NCBI GenBank assembly: GCA_037953745.1
Contig: JBAKBP010003214.1
Span: 94,231-158,230, forward strand
From: Lithodes maja
Taxonomy: Eukaryota; Arthropoda; Malacostraca; Decapoda; Lithodidae
Direction: 5' to 3'
Length of the DNA: 64,000 nucleotides
A program made the translations under genes and the position numbers. This document shows positions 1 through 11,148 of this stretch, one piece after another (positions within the stretch are counted from its first letter, which is position 1; each line of letters begins with the position of its first letter). Under the pieces are notes generated by a model. That model was not told the DNA's origin, searched no databases, and saw only the letters and a list, made by a program, of their open reading frames with translations.

Positions 1-71
1 ATGCATGAAAAAAGTTTGACACGCATGTGTCCTGTAGAACTATAACTCTGCAGTAGCTATTTGTTCTGTCC

Positions 72-307
72 TTAACCCTCTCCGACATATGACGCAATTG
101 TGAGCCTATTGGGGATACTTTAAAGCCTTTGTTACCATCAGGGTTATTTAGAAACCTTTAGTTTAGTTACTTTAACCTCTGCAGTTGTCTTTGAGTTAGC
201 TGTGGGCAGCAAACTTATTTTGGAGAGGTAATTATAAGAGTGAGAGAACTCTTATTTCTTATTGCTAATATGGCAACCTCTGCGTCATATGGTCGTGAGA
301 GGGTTAA
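72..307. mobile_element. MITE with TTAA target site (piggyBac-like non-autonomous)
   Basis: The segment starts TTAACCCTCTCCGACATATG and ends with GGGTTAA. The reverse complement of its right end reads CCCTCTCACGACCATATGAC, matching the left end apart from two small insertions. Both ends lie on a TTAA, as expected for TTAA-targeting elements. There is no coding capacity. Several other TTAA-bounded elements occur in the window. Confidence 0.7.
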
Positions 308-538
308 ACTAATTGTACAGTAATATATTTTGTACATTTTGGTAAAACAGACATAGTTGCAACTATGTGATATATCTTTTTAGAATTTAAAAACAAATAA
401 AACTAAAACTGGACTGTAGAACCCGTCCTATCACAGCTCGTGATGCATCACAATCTCCAAGGGTACAGAGGGGATATGGACTATTCCGCACCCCCCCCCC
501 CCTTTTTTAAAACAACACAACTTATAATATAACAATAC

Positions 539-1748
539 CTACTGTACCCGTTGCTGTAAAGCTACACAGGTACGTTTTGGTTTATCTAGAGCAACAGACA
601 GGTAGCGTGTAAGGAACGTATGATTGGAAGCCCAAAGTTGGGTTTTAGCAATATCATCAATTGAAAATTTTTGCAAAAATCTGAGGGATACTGCCCATTT
701 CCTAATATCGTGAGCCCTGCCTATCACGCCGGGATTGCTTTCCCTGATAACGGCGACAAGCAAGGAAGCTAACTTCCGTTTTGTAACACTCTTACCTGTC
801 CGGTTAACCCATAAAGCACTTGGTTGGCGAGGTTGCGCAGCCCTCATAAACTTTGAGTGCTTGCACAGGACATAAAAGGTGATGAATGAGGCCTCTCTTT
901 AAGGCCAGGACGGAAAATTCAGAAAAAACATGGTCCGAATGTTCGTTCTTAGCAATAAAGGAGGGAGACGGCGCGATTTGAACATGGTCGTGCAGTCTCC
1001 CAAACCTGAGACAGTTTGGTTTGTTGCTCATCGCCGCCAGCTCAGACACCCGGTTTCCGGTGGCAAGTGCCATGAGAAAGACAGCCTTTTTCAAAAGTGA
1101 GTCAAAATCCGGCGCATTATTATACTTGCGCGATTGAAGCAATTCTAAGGCTATATCAAGGGACCAGGTGGGCATGAGCTGGCGGGGAGGTGGACGAAGC
1201 TTGAAACACGCCCTCATAAACCCTTTCTCCTCCGCCTGCGGTATGGAAAGGCCGGTGAGATCAAGGAAGGGGGTCCTAATGGCAGACAGATGATTTTTTA
1301 ACGTTATGACCGAAAAATGCTTCTGCTCAAATAGATAGTCTAAGTACTTGAAAATTAAGGCTCCCGAGGCAGTCGTTTGCCCTGATTCAACAATCCAGGT
1401 TGTAAAAGTTTTCCAATGTGATTGATATTGTCTCCTGGTAGATGGTGTGTACAGTTTCATTAGCTTCTTAGTGACACTTGGCCCAAATTGATTTAACCAT
1501 TTGGCATAGTAAATATCCATAAGGCAAAACTGAGCGAGGTCCGAAGGTTGCCAATCGTTTCCAAGTGGAAAACGGAGACCGGGAGGGACACCGGGGTCCT
1601 GCACCACTGTTGCAATTGGTTGTACCAAACCTGGGCCGGCCATAGCGGTGCAATCAAAGCTACCCGGCCCCGGTAATCCCTCAGTTTGTGAATGACTTTG
1701 CACATTAACACAGAGTCTGGCGGCGGAAACAGGTAGATTGAGGTCCAC
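539..1748 (-). pseudogene. DIRS tyrosine recombinase (two frames)
   Basis: Tyrosine recombinases cut and rejoin DNA through a covalent 3'-phosphotyrosine and would integrate the circular cDNA of a DIRS element. The upstream frame (1748-804) carries an N-terminal core-binding region and the first catalytic arginine in the motif TGNRVSELAAMS. The downstream frame (847-539) carries the H-x-x-R motif in AHDIRKWAVSLRF, then a conserved Trp and the presumptive nucleophile Tyr in TFLTRYLSV. The two frames overlap at 804-847, so a frameshift separates the catalytic residues. All four residue types of the family are visible. It could be expressed only with frameshifting, so it is called a pseudogene. 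Confidence 0.85.
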
Positions 1749-3336
1749 CTGTTCCAGTCCACCAGCAATGCATCGGGTCCCCCCGCCGAGGTTACCCCGT
1801 GACGTGTAAGAAAAAGTGGGAGTCTGTGGTTCTCTACTGACGCAAACAAGTCCACCTGTGGACGGGCCGGCTTTGCAATCATCTTGTTGAAATCATGCCT
1901 GTTTGATTGTCCATTCTACTAGAGTGCTCCGCCGGCGAGAGAGAGCGTCTGCCCAGACGCTCGCCACGCCGGGGAGGTAGGTGGCATGCAGGGAAATGCC
2001 TAGCGAGTCGGCTAGGGTAAAAATTTGTTCTGAAACGTTCAACAACTCTTGTGACCTCACTGAGCCTTGTTTCTGAATGCAAAAAACTGCGGTTTGATTG
2101 TCCATTCTGAACGCTATTGATTTGTTTTTCAATGTCCTGCCGTGAGTTTGGAGAAAGAACAGGGGAACTAAAAGCTCTTGCTTGTTGACATGTGATTGGC
2201 TGTCGTCACCCAGATGCCCTAACCCTGGTGGCCTAGGCTTGACTGATATCCCCAACCTAGGGTCCCCGAGGCGTCTGTGTCTACTCATAGGGGAGAAACC
2301 CATGTTACGACCGAGTAGAGGACTTCGCGCTTGGTCCAGGCCGATAGTAAGTTGTGGATTAATGGAGGAATGGGCCATAATTTCTTCTCCAGCAAGAGAG
2401 GGAACACTTTGTTGCCTTCCAGGATTAATCGCTTTGCTTTGACAGTTAATTGTACCCAGTTGAGAGAACCGATCAGGGAATCCCACGTTTTCCTGGTCAT
2501 ATCCAGACTGTGGAGGAACCGGAACAGTTTCTTGCGAAACCTGCTGCGGTTGTCCACACTCTGAGTAAGAGTCAGAGCGTAGGTGTCCCAGACCAGCCCT
2601 ATCCACTGAATAGTCCTTGAGGGGACAAGGTGTGACTTTGCCAAGTTCACCTTGAACCCTAGGGTTTGTACATGATCTAACACTTGGTTTACATGGTCTT
2701 GACATAATTCTAAAGAGTTCGCCACTACTAGCCATCGTCCAGATACCAAAACACCCGTATGCCTCGAACTAACAGGGGTAAAAGAGCTTGCCGGACGAGT
2801 TTGGTAAATACTCTCGGTACTAGGTTCAACCCGAACGGCATCCTTTGAAAGACATAAGTCTCGTGCCGGACTCTCAGAGCGAGAAAATTTTGGAACCGCT
2901 TGTTTACAGGGACATGCCAATAGGCATCTTTGAGATCGATCGAGCACATCCAACCTTGCGGCGGAAGTGCAAGTCTGAGTTGCTGTACAGTCAACATCCT
3001 GAAGGGTGAATTTTCTATAAAGGTGTTCAGGTGCGAGAGGTCTAGAACTGGTCGCATCTGCACACTGTCCCTTTTTGGCACTAAGAAGAGTCTTGACGTG
3101 CATACTGGCTGATAGGCATTGACCTGAATAAGGACCTGTTTGGCAATCATTTCCTGTAATAGGGCCTCCTCCTCCTGAGACACTGCGGTATAATCCTGCG
3201 GCCGACGCAGTCGAGGCCGCCGGTGCCACCGCCAGGTGATTCCTTTGCTCACTACCTTCCTGGCCCAGGTATGCTTGGGCCAGGCTGAGCGGAATGACTG
3301 GAACGAACCCAGGTGCAACCGGGGTTCGTCCTTCAA
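1493..3336 (-). pseudogene. DIRS reverse transcriptase-RNase H, frameshifted
   Basis: RT motifs read from 3336 downward: LFLVPKRDSVQMRPVLDLS, SIDLKDAYWHVPV (first catalytic Asp), MPFGL, and YLDD near 2740. Immediately after YLDD one base appears to be missing: the expected continuation WLVVANS is in the next frame, where the thumb runs to about 2285. RNase H starts at a TDASGTLGWG motif near 2283 in a third frame, then shifts to a frame with DNQTAV (about 2090) and LPGVASVWADALSR (about 1940). The last frame (1882-1493) holds the DIRS-typical extension containing IAPLWPAQVWYNQLQQWC. At least three frameshifts make it non-functional. It is the in-window reference for the adenine-depleted copies. 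Confidence 0.85.
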
Positions 3337-3557
3337 GGCAACTCTCCAATCCTGGGCCTTTGAGCTCGGCCCTGGGATGTGGAGAGTATGAGTGGCTAGT
3401 TCTTTGGAGGGGGAGGTGGGATGGCATCGGACGCTTGACTAGTTTTGGCTGGTGCAGTGCCCTGATGACCTTTGTATGGGGCCTTACCCTTATACCCGTG
3501 CTGTTTACCTTGTTTGGGTTTGTGCTGATTACCTGCCTGCTGAGGAGGTGGTCTGGG

Positions 3558-5378
3558 TTATCTTGGTGACTGCTTAGGTTGGGGTTGGTACGGTTTGTTA
3601 CCGCCCTTTGATTTATGAAAGGGTTTCTTAGGTGGGTCCTTCCTAGCTTGGGAGGTAACGTGCTTCCACCCACTCACCATCTTAAAAACCAGACTCCAAG
3701 TCTCAGAGTTAAGCAGGGTGGCAGTAAGAACCGGGGAGAGAGTTACCCGGCGACCTATGTCCGCCGGCAACTTCCTCACCAGATGGACTCTCAGATCTTG
3801 GCGGGCTCGAACCGCTTCCAAAATTGCAATTCTAATGTCCACTAGTGACTGAATGGCATTTTGTAGCAAGAGCCTACGAGACAGCTCAGTAGCTTTTTTA
3901 ATTTGGGGGTCAGCTATGGCCGAAATAGTGCGTGCAAGAGAGGCGGCTATTTGATGACTCACCAAGTACTGAGAGAACATCCGGTAGGCTTTATTGAGTA
4001 ACTTAAAATCCCGCTCCAAGTGAGCAGCCGGGGAGGGGGGGGGGGAGAAAAAGGTTCATCCAGGGCATGTAGGGACACTTTGGGGGCCGCCAGAAATGTT
4101 AGTAAGGCTGAGGGACATCCCTTCTGCTTTGGATACCGGCAGGGAAAAGTAAGTATGGTTATCCGGAGGAATCTGATGAGAAGATTTGGAGGTGATAGTA
4201 GTGGCAAAAACCTGAGCTTCTAACTCCCAATCTACCCAAGGGCCTACTCCCACCTGCCCCATCTGCAGTACCGGAGTCTGAGCTTGGTCCAGGGCCGGAG
4301 TTGTAGCCAACTCCGGCGTAAGAGCATTCAAGGCTTTGACATCATTGATGCCATCAGCCTTCGACCAGTCAGCAAATAGTCTTGCAGATGCAGCGGAAGG
4401 AACGGCCGGCGCGGCTGAATACACAAAATAAGCCGGGTTAAGTGAACTTCGTACACCCTTAATCAGTACATCCAATACCATCCCCGACTCGTCTTTGGCA
4501 TTAAATTTACGGCTCTTATTGATCTCAATGGACCACTCGCCGGGAACTGGGGGGTCCCCTAACACCGAAGGTTGAGCTAAAAGGGGATTCTCTGGTACTG
4601 CAGGTACCCAAGAGGAGTCAGTACCATAGAGGAGGGCATGGGGCCCTTCCTCAGAGGCACCTTATCTAAAGGAGGAGGTTGGACATCAGTAACAACCCTG
4701 AGGGTGGACATAGCTAGCGTCACGGCATTGTAGGGCCTGGGGCAGCTGCTGCCACCGGGGTTGGACAAGAAGGAGTGAATGCTGGGGGGTCTAGAGGTCT
4801 GATAACAGAGGTGCTAGGGGGGCAGCCGAGAGAGTAACCGGGGGATCCGACGAGGCAGGGCTTTGATAATGCTGTATCATTTTATGTAATAACTCATTTA
4901 CCTGATCAGAAGTCATCCATTTCCTATAGGGATCTTTGGATGAATGTGAACTAGCCTCAGAATAATTACTAGGGATAGACTGAGGAGCCGGGGAGAACAC
5001 TCCGTCCGCCGGCTCCTCACTCTGCTCCAAGGTCTCTTGTGATTCTACCTCATTATCTGCCGGGGGCCAAGACAAATCTGGCACTAACTATGGTAACACG
5101 TTTATGTTACCGTCCTCAGTCCGTTCTGGAATGATGTTAAGGAGAGAAAGAGATGGTTCTGAGTGACGCCAATACCCCCCTGCCGCTATGGGCTGGGAGT
5201 CATGAGTCACTTGTGAGCTTAAATGGGCCCCCGCCGGATAACCTCTATATTGGTCGGCTAGCACCCTACTCGGGCCTGTCGCCCTAACACCACGGGGGAC
5301 AACATTCAATTTTAGTATGGCAAAAGTCACATTAGGAGATACGCACACAGAATGTTCATGACTAGGTGTGGATTCCAA
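3558..5378 (-). pseudogene. DIRS gag-like region, broken into several frames
   Basis: Upstream of RT on the minus strand, four successive open stretches (5378-5088, 5084-4791, 4565-4056, 4019-3558) continue one another in shifted frames. The last is alpha-helical and charged (MERDFKLLNKAYRMFSQYL onward) and ends in a Lys/Pro/Gln-rich basic tail, typical of nucleic-acid-binding gag C-termini. No zinc knuckle is visible. The assignment rests mainly on position in the element and on style, since DIRS gag is poorly conserved. A C/G run at 4030-4045 lies between two of the frames. Confidence 0.6.
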
Positions 5379-5529
5379 TAACTCCGATCCTATTTCCGAC
5401 TCCCCTGCATCATGTATAGGTGTGTCAGAGGGAGGTGTGGGAAGAGGTGTTACGTCCTGGGATATATAAACACTGGGCTTTTTCTATTGGACTAGGTATG
5501 CGGCAACAAGCAACAACGGAAAATGCTAG

Positions 5530-7826
5530 ATCCAACCCTTATCTATAAACCCAGGCAACAAACCACCCTTCAACTTCAACTTCAACGCCAAGACGTCGGC
5601 CTGGTTTGTCGACAACCCTGACACAGACAGAGGGCTGGTACTACAAAACCAAACAGATAACCTCATCATCCTTAACGACATCCATCAACATACCCATATT
5701 CCTCACCAAGCCCTCTATAACCCATCATCTCCAGACATCACCTTTTGCTCCCCAGAACTCGCCCCCACAACATCCTGGAGGGTGGTCAGAACCTTAGGCT
5801 CTGACCACCTCCCGATCATTATCACCACCAAAACCAGACTCACCCCAGCTAGCCACAAACACACATACACCAATTATAAAAGAGCTAACTGGGAAGCATT
5901 TACAAATGAGACCGAACAACACTTCACAACTCTAAACAGTACACCCATCACTAACATCAACAATGCTGTACACATACTCAATAAAACTATCCAAAACGCT
6001 GACAAGAAACACATTCCAAGAGGTAACAGAAAAAGACACAACCCCAACTTCACACCAGAAATTCAAAACCTCATCAGACAACGCGACACACTGAAACACT
6101 CCCCAGCACCCCACACACAAGACATCACACAACAAATTCAAGCACTCAACACCCAAACTAACAACAAAATACAAGAACAACAAAAACTAAATTGGAATAA
6201 CTTCCTACAAACACTTGATCACAAAACAAACCCCAAAAAACTCTACAAAACACTAAACAGCATCACACTTTCCAACAGCAACACAACACAATCACATGCT
6301 GCAATCACAACAACAGACTCTACTCCTTCATGTAAACAACAAGCAAACACTCTCATCAATCACTTCTCACATGTCAGCCACCTAAAACCTCACAAAGACG
6401 ACCGACGTGTCATCCGACGTAAGAGACAATTCCCCACAGACCCTGACTATACACCCTTCACCAATCACCAGACAAAGCATATCATCAACAATCTCAAGCA
6501 CTCACCCGCCTGTGGCCTAGACAACATAAGCAACATACACCTCAGACACCTGGGACCACAAGGCATACAAACACTCACTAACATATCAAACTACAGCTAT
6601 TCACACAACACAATACCAGACATTTGGAAGCATGGTATCATCATCACATTCCCCAAACCCAACAAAGACCCCACGCTACCCTCCTCGCACCGCCCCATTA
6701 CACTCCTTTGCTCCCCCTCCAAAGTCATGGAACGCCTAGTATTACAACTAATTACACCCGACCTACCCCTAGCTCCAACACAACATGGCTTTAGGCCACT
6801 GCACTCCACAAACACTCTTCTCACAGACCTTACACAAAGAGCTTTTGACGGCATCAACTCAGCTAGACCACCACACAGATCACTATTAGCCACACTCGAC
6901 ATTAGTAAAGCCTTCGATGCCATCCCACGCCACAACCTAACAAACAAAATCTACAACACAAACATGCACAACACAAAAAGGTGGCTGGCCAACTTCCTAG
7001 CAGGCAGATGTGCACACGTATCTTTTGCCGGTCAGTCATCTAAAATCAGAAACTTTCCAAACGGAGTCCCACAAGGATCCGTCCTATCGCCCGCACTCTT
7101 CAATCTGTACATGCACGATATAACTACACCCAATACTCCCCAAATAAACTTAGCCTCCTATGCAGATGACATAACACTCACATGCACACACCATGACCCA
7201 AGAAGAGCAACAGATCTCCTTCAACCCTATCTCAACACACTACATGGCTGGTGCACTACAAACAGACTTAATCTAGCCCCAGCCAAATCCACCGCAACCC
7301 TGCTCACAAGCTGGACAGGTGAACACGAATACATCCCTCAACTCACCATAAACAACACACCCCTAACACATACACACACACCCAAAATCCTAGGAGTAAC
7401 ATATGATACTCATATGACATTCAAACAGCACACCACAAGCATTAAAAAGAAACTGACACCCAGACTTAACGCCCTCAGGTCACTTGCTCACACAAAATTT
7501 GGACACAACAAAGAAACTACCACCACAGTATATAAACAATACATAAGATCAGTAATGGAATACGCAAGCCCAGCCTGGGCTTCTAACCTAGCTGAAACAC
7601 ATCATAAGACCTTACAGACTATTCAAAACAAAGCCCTGAAGATCATTACAGGCTGCACAGCTACTACACCCACAGATCATCTACATCAAGAAACAAAAAT
7701 CCTCAAAGTCAAAGACCATCTGGACATGAGAGGCACTCAATTCCTGGCAGCAGCCTCCACGAACCAAGACCACCCACTAAACTACATGGCAACACATCCA
7801 CAGACACCAAGAAATATCAAAACAAC
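5530..7826 (+). pseudogene. LINE ORF2 (endonuclease C-terminus plus reverse transcriptase), truncated at both ends
   Basis: A single frame is open from 5530 to the assembly gap. The 5' part is the C-terminal half of an apurinic-type endonuclease: NAKTSAW near 5584, SSPDITFCS, and SDHLPI with the active-site His near 5795. RT motifs follow: LDISKAFDAIP, NGVPQGSVLSPALFNLY and YADDI near 7165, then a thumb with SVMEYASPAW. This endonuclease-RT order fits the Jockey/CR1 superfamily. The 5' end is truncated inside the endonuclease (stop at 5527), and the 3' end is lost in the N gap. The sense strand is A/C-rich, giving many His, Thr and Asn codons. The local sequence ttcaacttcaacttcaac expands the conserved Asp-Phe-Asn-Ala motif into Phe-Asn repeats. 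Confidence 0.85.
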
Positions 7827-8026
7827 NNNNNNNNNNNNNNNNNNNNNNNNNNNNNNNNNNNNNNNNNNNNNNNNNNNNNNNNNNNNNNNNNNNNNNNNNN
7901 NNNNNNNNNNNNNNNNNNNNNNNNNNNNNNNNNNNNNNNNNNNNNNNNNNNNNNNNNNNNNNNNNNNNNNNNNNNNNNNNNNNNNNNNNNNNNNNNNNNN
8001 NNNNNNNNNNNNNNNNNNNNNNNNNN
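7827..8026. other. Assembly gap (200 N)
   Basis: Exactly 200 N characters, a conventional scaffold gap of unknown true length. Left is LINE RT, right is SINE sequence, so LINE continuity across the gap cannot be judged. Confidence 0.99.
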
Positions 8027-8590
8027 CATAAACATTACTCTATTCAGTATGCAGTTGGGTCTGAGTACATGATTATATAGATTAATAATTATCTAGTATT
8101 CAATAAATGGATATCAATCGTAGTCATGTACTGTACTTAACCTTTAACTGTGTTGGTGGTGTAATGGTTAGTTTTTGAAATCTGTTTGTGGTATCCCAGG
8201 TTCAAATCCTGGGAGGATCACATGCTTTCATTAATTTCAATGGGAGGTGTTTGGTGTTGGGAGTGAAATTAATTAGATTATTTCTAAAGGTTCAGGAACA
8301 GTTCTTTGAGAGGCCGATCCTTTGAGATCTGTGCCCCATAAACATGACACTATTCAGAGTGCAGTTGGGTCTGAGTACATGATTAGATTAATATCCAATA
8401 TTCGAAAATAGATATCAATCGTAGTCATGTACTTAACCTTTAACTGTCTTGGACTCTTCGTGGTGTAATGGATAGGGTGTTTAAAATCTGTATTTGGTAT
8501 CCCAGGTTCGGATCCTGGGAGGATCACATACTTTCAAAAATTTCGTTGGAAGGTGTTTGGTGTTGGGACTCAAGAGTGAAATTAATTAAT
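8027..8590 (+). mobile_element. Two tandem tRNA-derived SINE units
   Basis: Two related units of about 300 and 255 bases start at 8027 and 8336 with the same leader (cataaaca, then cagttgggtctgagtacatg). Each contains a tRNA-like RNA polymerase III promoter: an A-box-like tggtgtaatgg (about 8157 and 8461) and B boxes GGTTCAAATCC (8199-8209) and GGTTCGGATCC (8505-8515). Both end with a shared tail containing ggaggtgtttggtgttggg. The roughly 110-base leader ahead of the tRNA-like part also occurs at 21790, so it belongs to the family. The first unit abuts the assembly gap, so its true start is unknown. Confidence 0.75.
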
Positions 8591-8666
8591 TAGATTACTG
8601 TATACTACTGTAGTAAAAACTTTCTTTATCCCCCCAGGGGGTGAGGGGGGCCTCTAACCATGTGGT

Positions 8667-8940
8667 AGAGAAAATCCATCTATCTATTGCCTGACGCCGT
8701 GATCCCCGAACGAAACGCCCCCATGCACCTCTGTCCCCAGTCAGTCGACGCCCCTCCTCCCAACCAGCACCGCCTTCATCCTTATACTTCTTCACTCCAT
8801 TCTTCCACCACTCTTTCAGTTAACCTCTCCCTCTCTGCCCTTCCACCTCGCTCTCGTACACCCTCTTAGTCATTCTCTCGCCTCCCATACGTCCCGAACC
8901 ATCTCAAGGTGTTCCTTTTCACACTTTCCAGCACATATAT
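8667..8940 (-). mobile_element. 3' fragment of the GATA-tailed LINE family
   Basis: The sequence from ctatctattgcctgacgccg matches the 3' end of the full-length LINE at 13629-16824. The minus-strand reading frame gives the same C-terminus (GGAGWEEGRRLTGDRGAWGR). It is a 5'-truncated copy of roughly 270 bases and lacks the palindromic ccccgaaggggtggcc stretch just inside the 3' end of the full-length copy. Confidence 0.8.
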
Positions 8941-8999
8941 AAGAATATATCTCACATGTTTACTGCGAATCGTAAGAGGCAACTAAATGGGAGATGATA

Positions 9000-9975
9000 G
9001 AAGCCTAGACCACCGTTCATCCTATTTTGTCCATTTCATCCTCATGGTAGCTACAGGCCACCAGAGTGTCAAATCTAGTCTCTGGAATTTCTGCTCTTGC
9101 CCTAAAGGGCTGGTTTCATGCTTGTATGGAACTGGAGACCTATTTATAAATAACTTCATCCCCGATCTATCATATCTGTGTCTGTCTCTCTTTCTCACAG
9201 CATGTATGTGTGTGCATGTGTACAATGTGCTGTGTGTATGTGTATATGCGTGTGTGTATGTGTTGGGGGGGGGGGGGGATTTGGATGGTTAGATGGGTAG
9301 ATAATTATTATGTTCCTTCCAACAACCAACTATACTCCTAAAATCGATTAATGAAATTTACATGGTAAATTTTATTTTGTTTTTATATGAAGTAATGCTA
9401 TTATAAAATAAACTATCTATCATAGATAGATAGATAGATAGTTTATTTTATAATAGCATTACTTCATATAGAGGAAAGATGTTTGGTAAATATGCTGATG
9501 TTTTGGTAACTGCTAACCAAACATTTAGATTAGATTACTGCATAGCGTGTAAAGCATGAAGTTTTCAATGTTAAACTTAGCTACCGTATTATGTACCTAA
9601 GGTGACAGTGGTTTGGTAAAAATTTAGAAAATATATACAATAATGAAGGTGGAAGAATTGGTATACAGTTCTTTAATTTTGTGGTGTTACATGTGCAATA
9701 TTTGGTTCACAAAATAAAGTATTGTAGGTTTGCAGTGGTTTATTCATTATTATATATATTTTTTGTTTAATATGTACAGTAAATAGATTTTTTGTTTGTG
9801 TTGGCCCTATTCTGGCTCTGTCTTGAGTCCCCCCCCCCCCCCCCCCCACACACAAACACAGAAAAAATATATAAACACAAAAATAGGAAAAGTGGGGATT
9901 GGGCCTGAGTATATAGATAGATAGAAAAATCAATTTTTGTTTTAAACCTTTAAACCGACATTATTTATGTGTTTC
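9000..9975. other. Non-coding stretch with microsatellites and homopolymers
   Basis: No gene recognised. It contains TG-rich repeats (9190-9265), a G run (9265-9278), a reverse fragment of a SINE tail (about 9300-9365), a 37-base palindrome (listed separately), a C run of about 19 (9829-9847), and near 9890-9930 the end of another GATA-tailed repeat (ggattgggcctgag then tagatag repeats), which recurs at 60560-60600 in the opposite orientation. Confidence 0.6.
9384..9470. repeat. Perfect 37-base inverted repeat, 13-base loop
   Basis: 9384-9420 and 9434-9470 are exact reverse complements (tatatgaagtaatgctatta outermost), separated by a GATA-rich loop. The arms are A/T-rich. This may be a small foldback element or a snap-back replication product on a GATA microsatellite. 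Confidence 0.85.
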
Positions 9976-10609
9976 TTAACCTAGCAAGTGCGCATGGGGG
10001 TAATTGGAAACGTCCCCCTGTGCTGACGTATTTGAGGTGTTTCCGTCACTAAAATATTCATTGTACCATTAATAGCATTAATACTTATCCATATGCACCT
10101 ATTATGGGTTGATTATAAAGGTATTAACCTGAAACAACAATAAAACGAGTGAAAACAGCGTTTGGATGGTCAAAATCGGAGATATAGCCCGCGAGTTGTA
10201 TAATGTATGGGTGAGGCAAACTGCTTTCCCGCCAATTTCCCCCAAGGCCACTGAGACACAGTCGATCGATACTCTCTCTCTCTCTCTTGCACTCGCTTGC
10301 CATCAGTGATGACAACACCCTGCTTGCAACTCGCTAATGTTAGCACGAAAATATACCTCAGAATAAGGGAATAACAGGGAAAATAGGTGATAACTGAAGG
10401 AGAGGAGGAAAGTGGGGAAGGAGGGGAGGTAGAGGACTGAGATTTTGCATGGCCCAGGGGCCAAAACAAAATAAAAAAATAAAAAAATAAAAATATATAT
10501 TTTTTTTTTTCAATGTCAAAAGTTGATTTTTGTTTTCACTTACTCATAAGAGTCTCCCAGCAGTCCGCTGGGGGAACTCTTAAGAGTCTCCCAGCAGTTC
10601 CCGGGTTAA
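9976..10609. mobile_element. TTAA-flanked non-autonomous element, copy 1
   Basis: The element runs from a TTAA followed by CCTAGCAAGTGCGCATGGGG to CAGTTCCCGGGTTAA. A second copy lies at 12112-12741 in the same orientation and is nearly identical, including a CT microsatellite (about 10275) and a short direct repeat (gagtctcccagcagt, twice) near the right end. Small open frames inside are shared by both copies but resemble nothing known. The TTAA at both ends suggests a piggyBac-type target. Confidence 0.7.
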
Positions 10610-11148
10610 AGGTGTTTATTATTGCTTGAGCGGCTGAGCTTGTGATCAAAGTGTATTAGTCATGGTGAGGTTATTAATTATACATCAGTGCTTCTTATTT
10701 CACATGTGTGCCTCATTTTTCACCTGACTGGCTCAGGTGATTCATTGGTACGGTTGTATCTGTTTTGAATAAATTTTATTCAGAATACCGGTATCAGTAT
10801 GAAATGCAATTCAATGAAATGCAAGCTTACTGTATAGCCAAATATTCTTTTGGGCTATGTAGTAGTGGTGAAAATGGATCTGCATATTAATTAGGGGCTT
10901 TTCAGTCTTCACCACCTGTTGGCATGTTTACTGTAGAGATGCTGTAGTAAGAGAGAGTGGACATCTTTTTCTGTGAAAGCCATTTTGGTGTCTCAATTAT
11001 ACAACAGGGTTTTTATTTTTGATCTTGTAGAATTTATATCCAAACACCAAACTATATATCCTGTGTCAATATTTCCTAATTTTGATTATGGTTATACAGT
11101 AGAGATATTTAATTGTAAAAAGAGGAGATTTTTCACTAGTGACACCAA
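10610..11148. other. No recognised feature
   Basis: A/T-rich non-coding sequence. A 78-codon open frame at 10973-11209 runs into the foldback arm and shows no recognisable domain, so it is not called a gene. Confidence 0.5.

Larger units (their letters stand above)
490..5480 (-). mobile_element. DIRS1-like tyrosine-recombinase retrotransposon, degraded
   Basis: Read on the minus strand, the order is gag-like region (about 5400-3558), reverse transcriptase (3336-2735), RNase H and a conserved C-terminal extension (2283-1493), then tyrosine recombinase (1748-539). This gag-RT-RH-YR order defines DIRS-type retroelements, which integrate through a recombinase instead of a DDE integrase. Each domain is broken by frameshifts, so this copy is dead. 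Its base composition is ordinary. A 12-base C run (491-502, G on the sense strand) follows the recombinase, as in the second DIRS family at 32-49 kb. The outer limits are approximate: the right edge is set by the start of LINE sequence near 5530, and no terminal repeat was recognised. Confidence 0.85.

Noticed and set aside
8150..8225. Functional tRNA genes at the B-box-containing sequences
   Set aside because: The stems do not form a clean cloverleaf and the sequences recur within longer repeats with shared non-tRNA tails, so they are SINEs.
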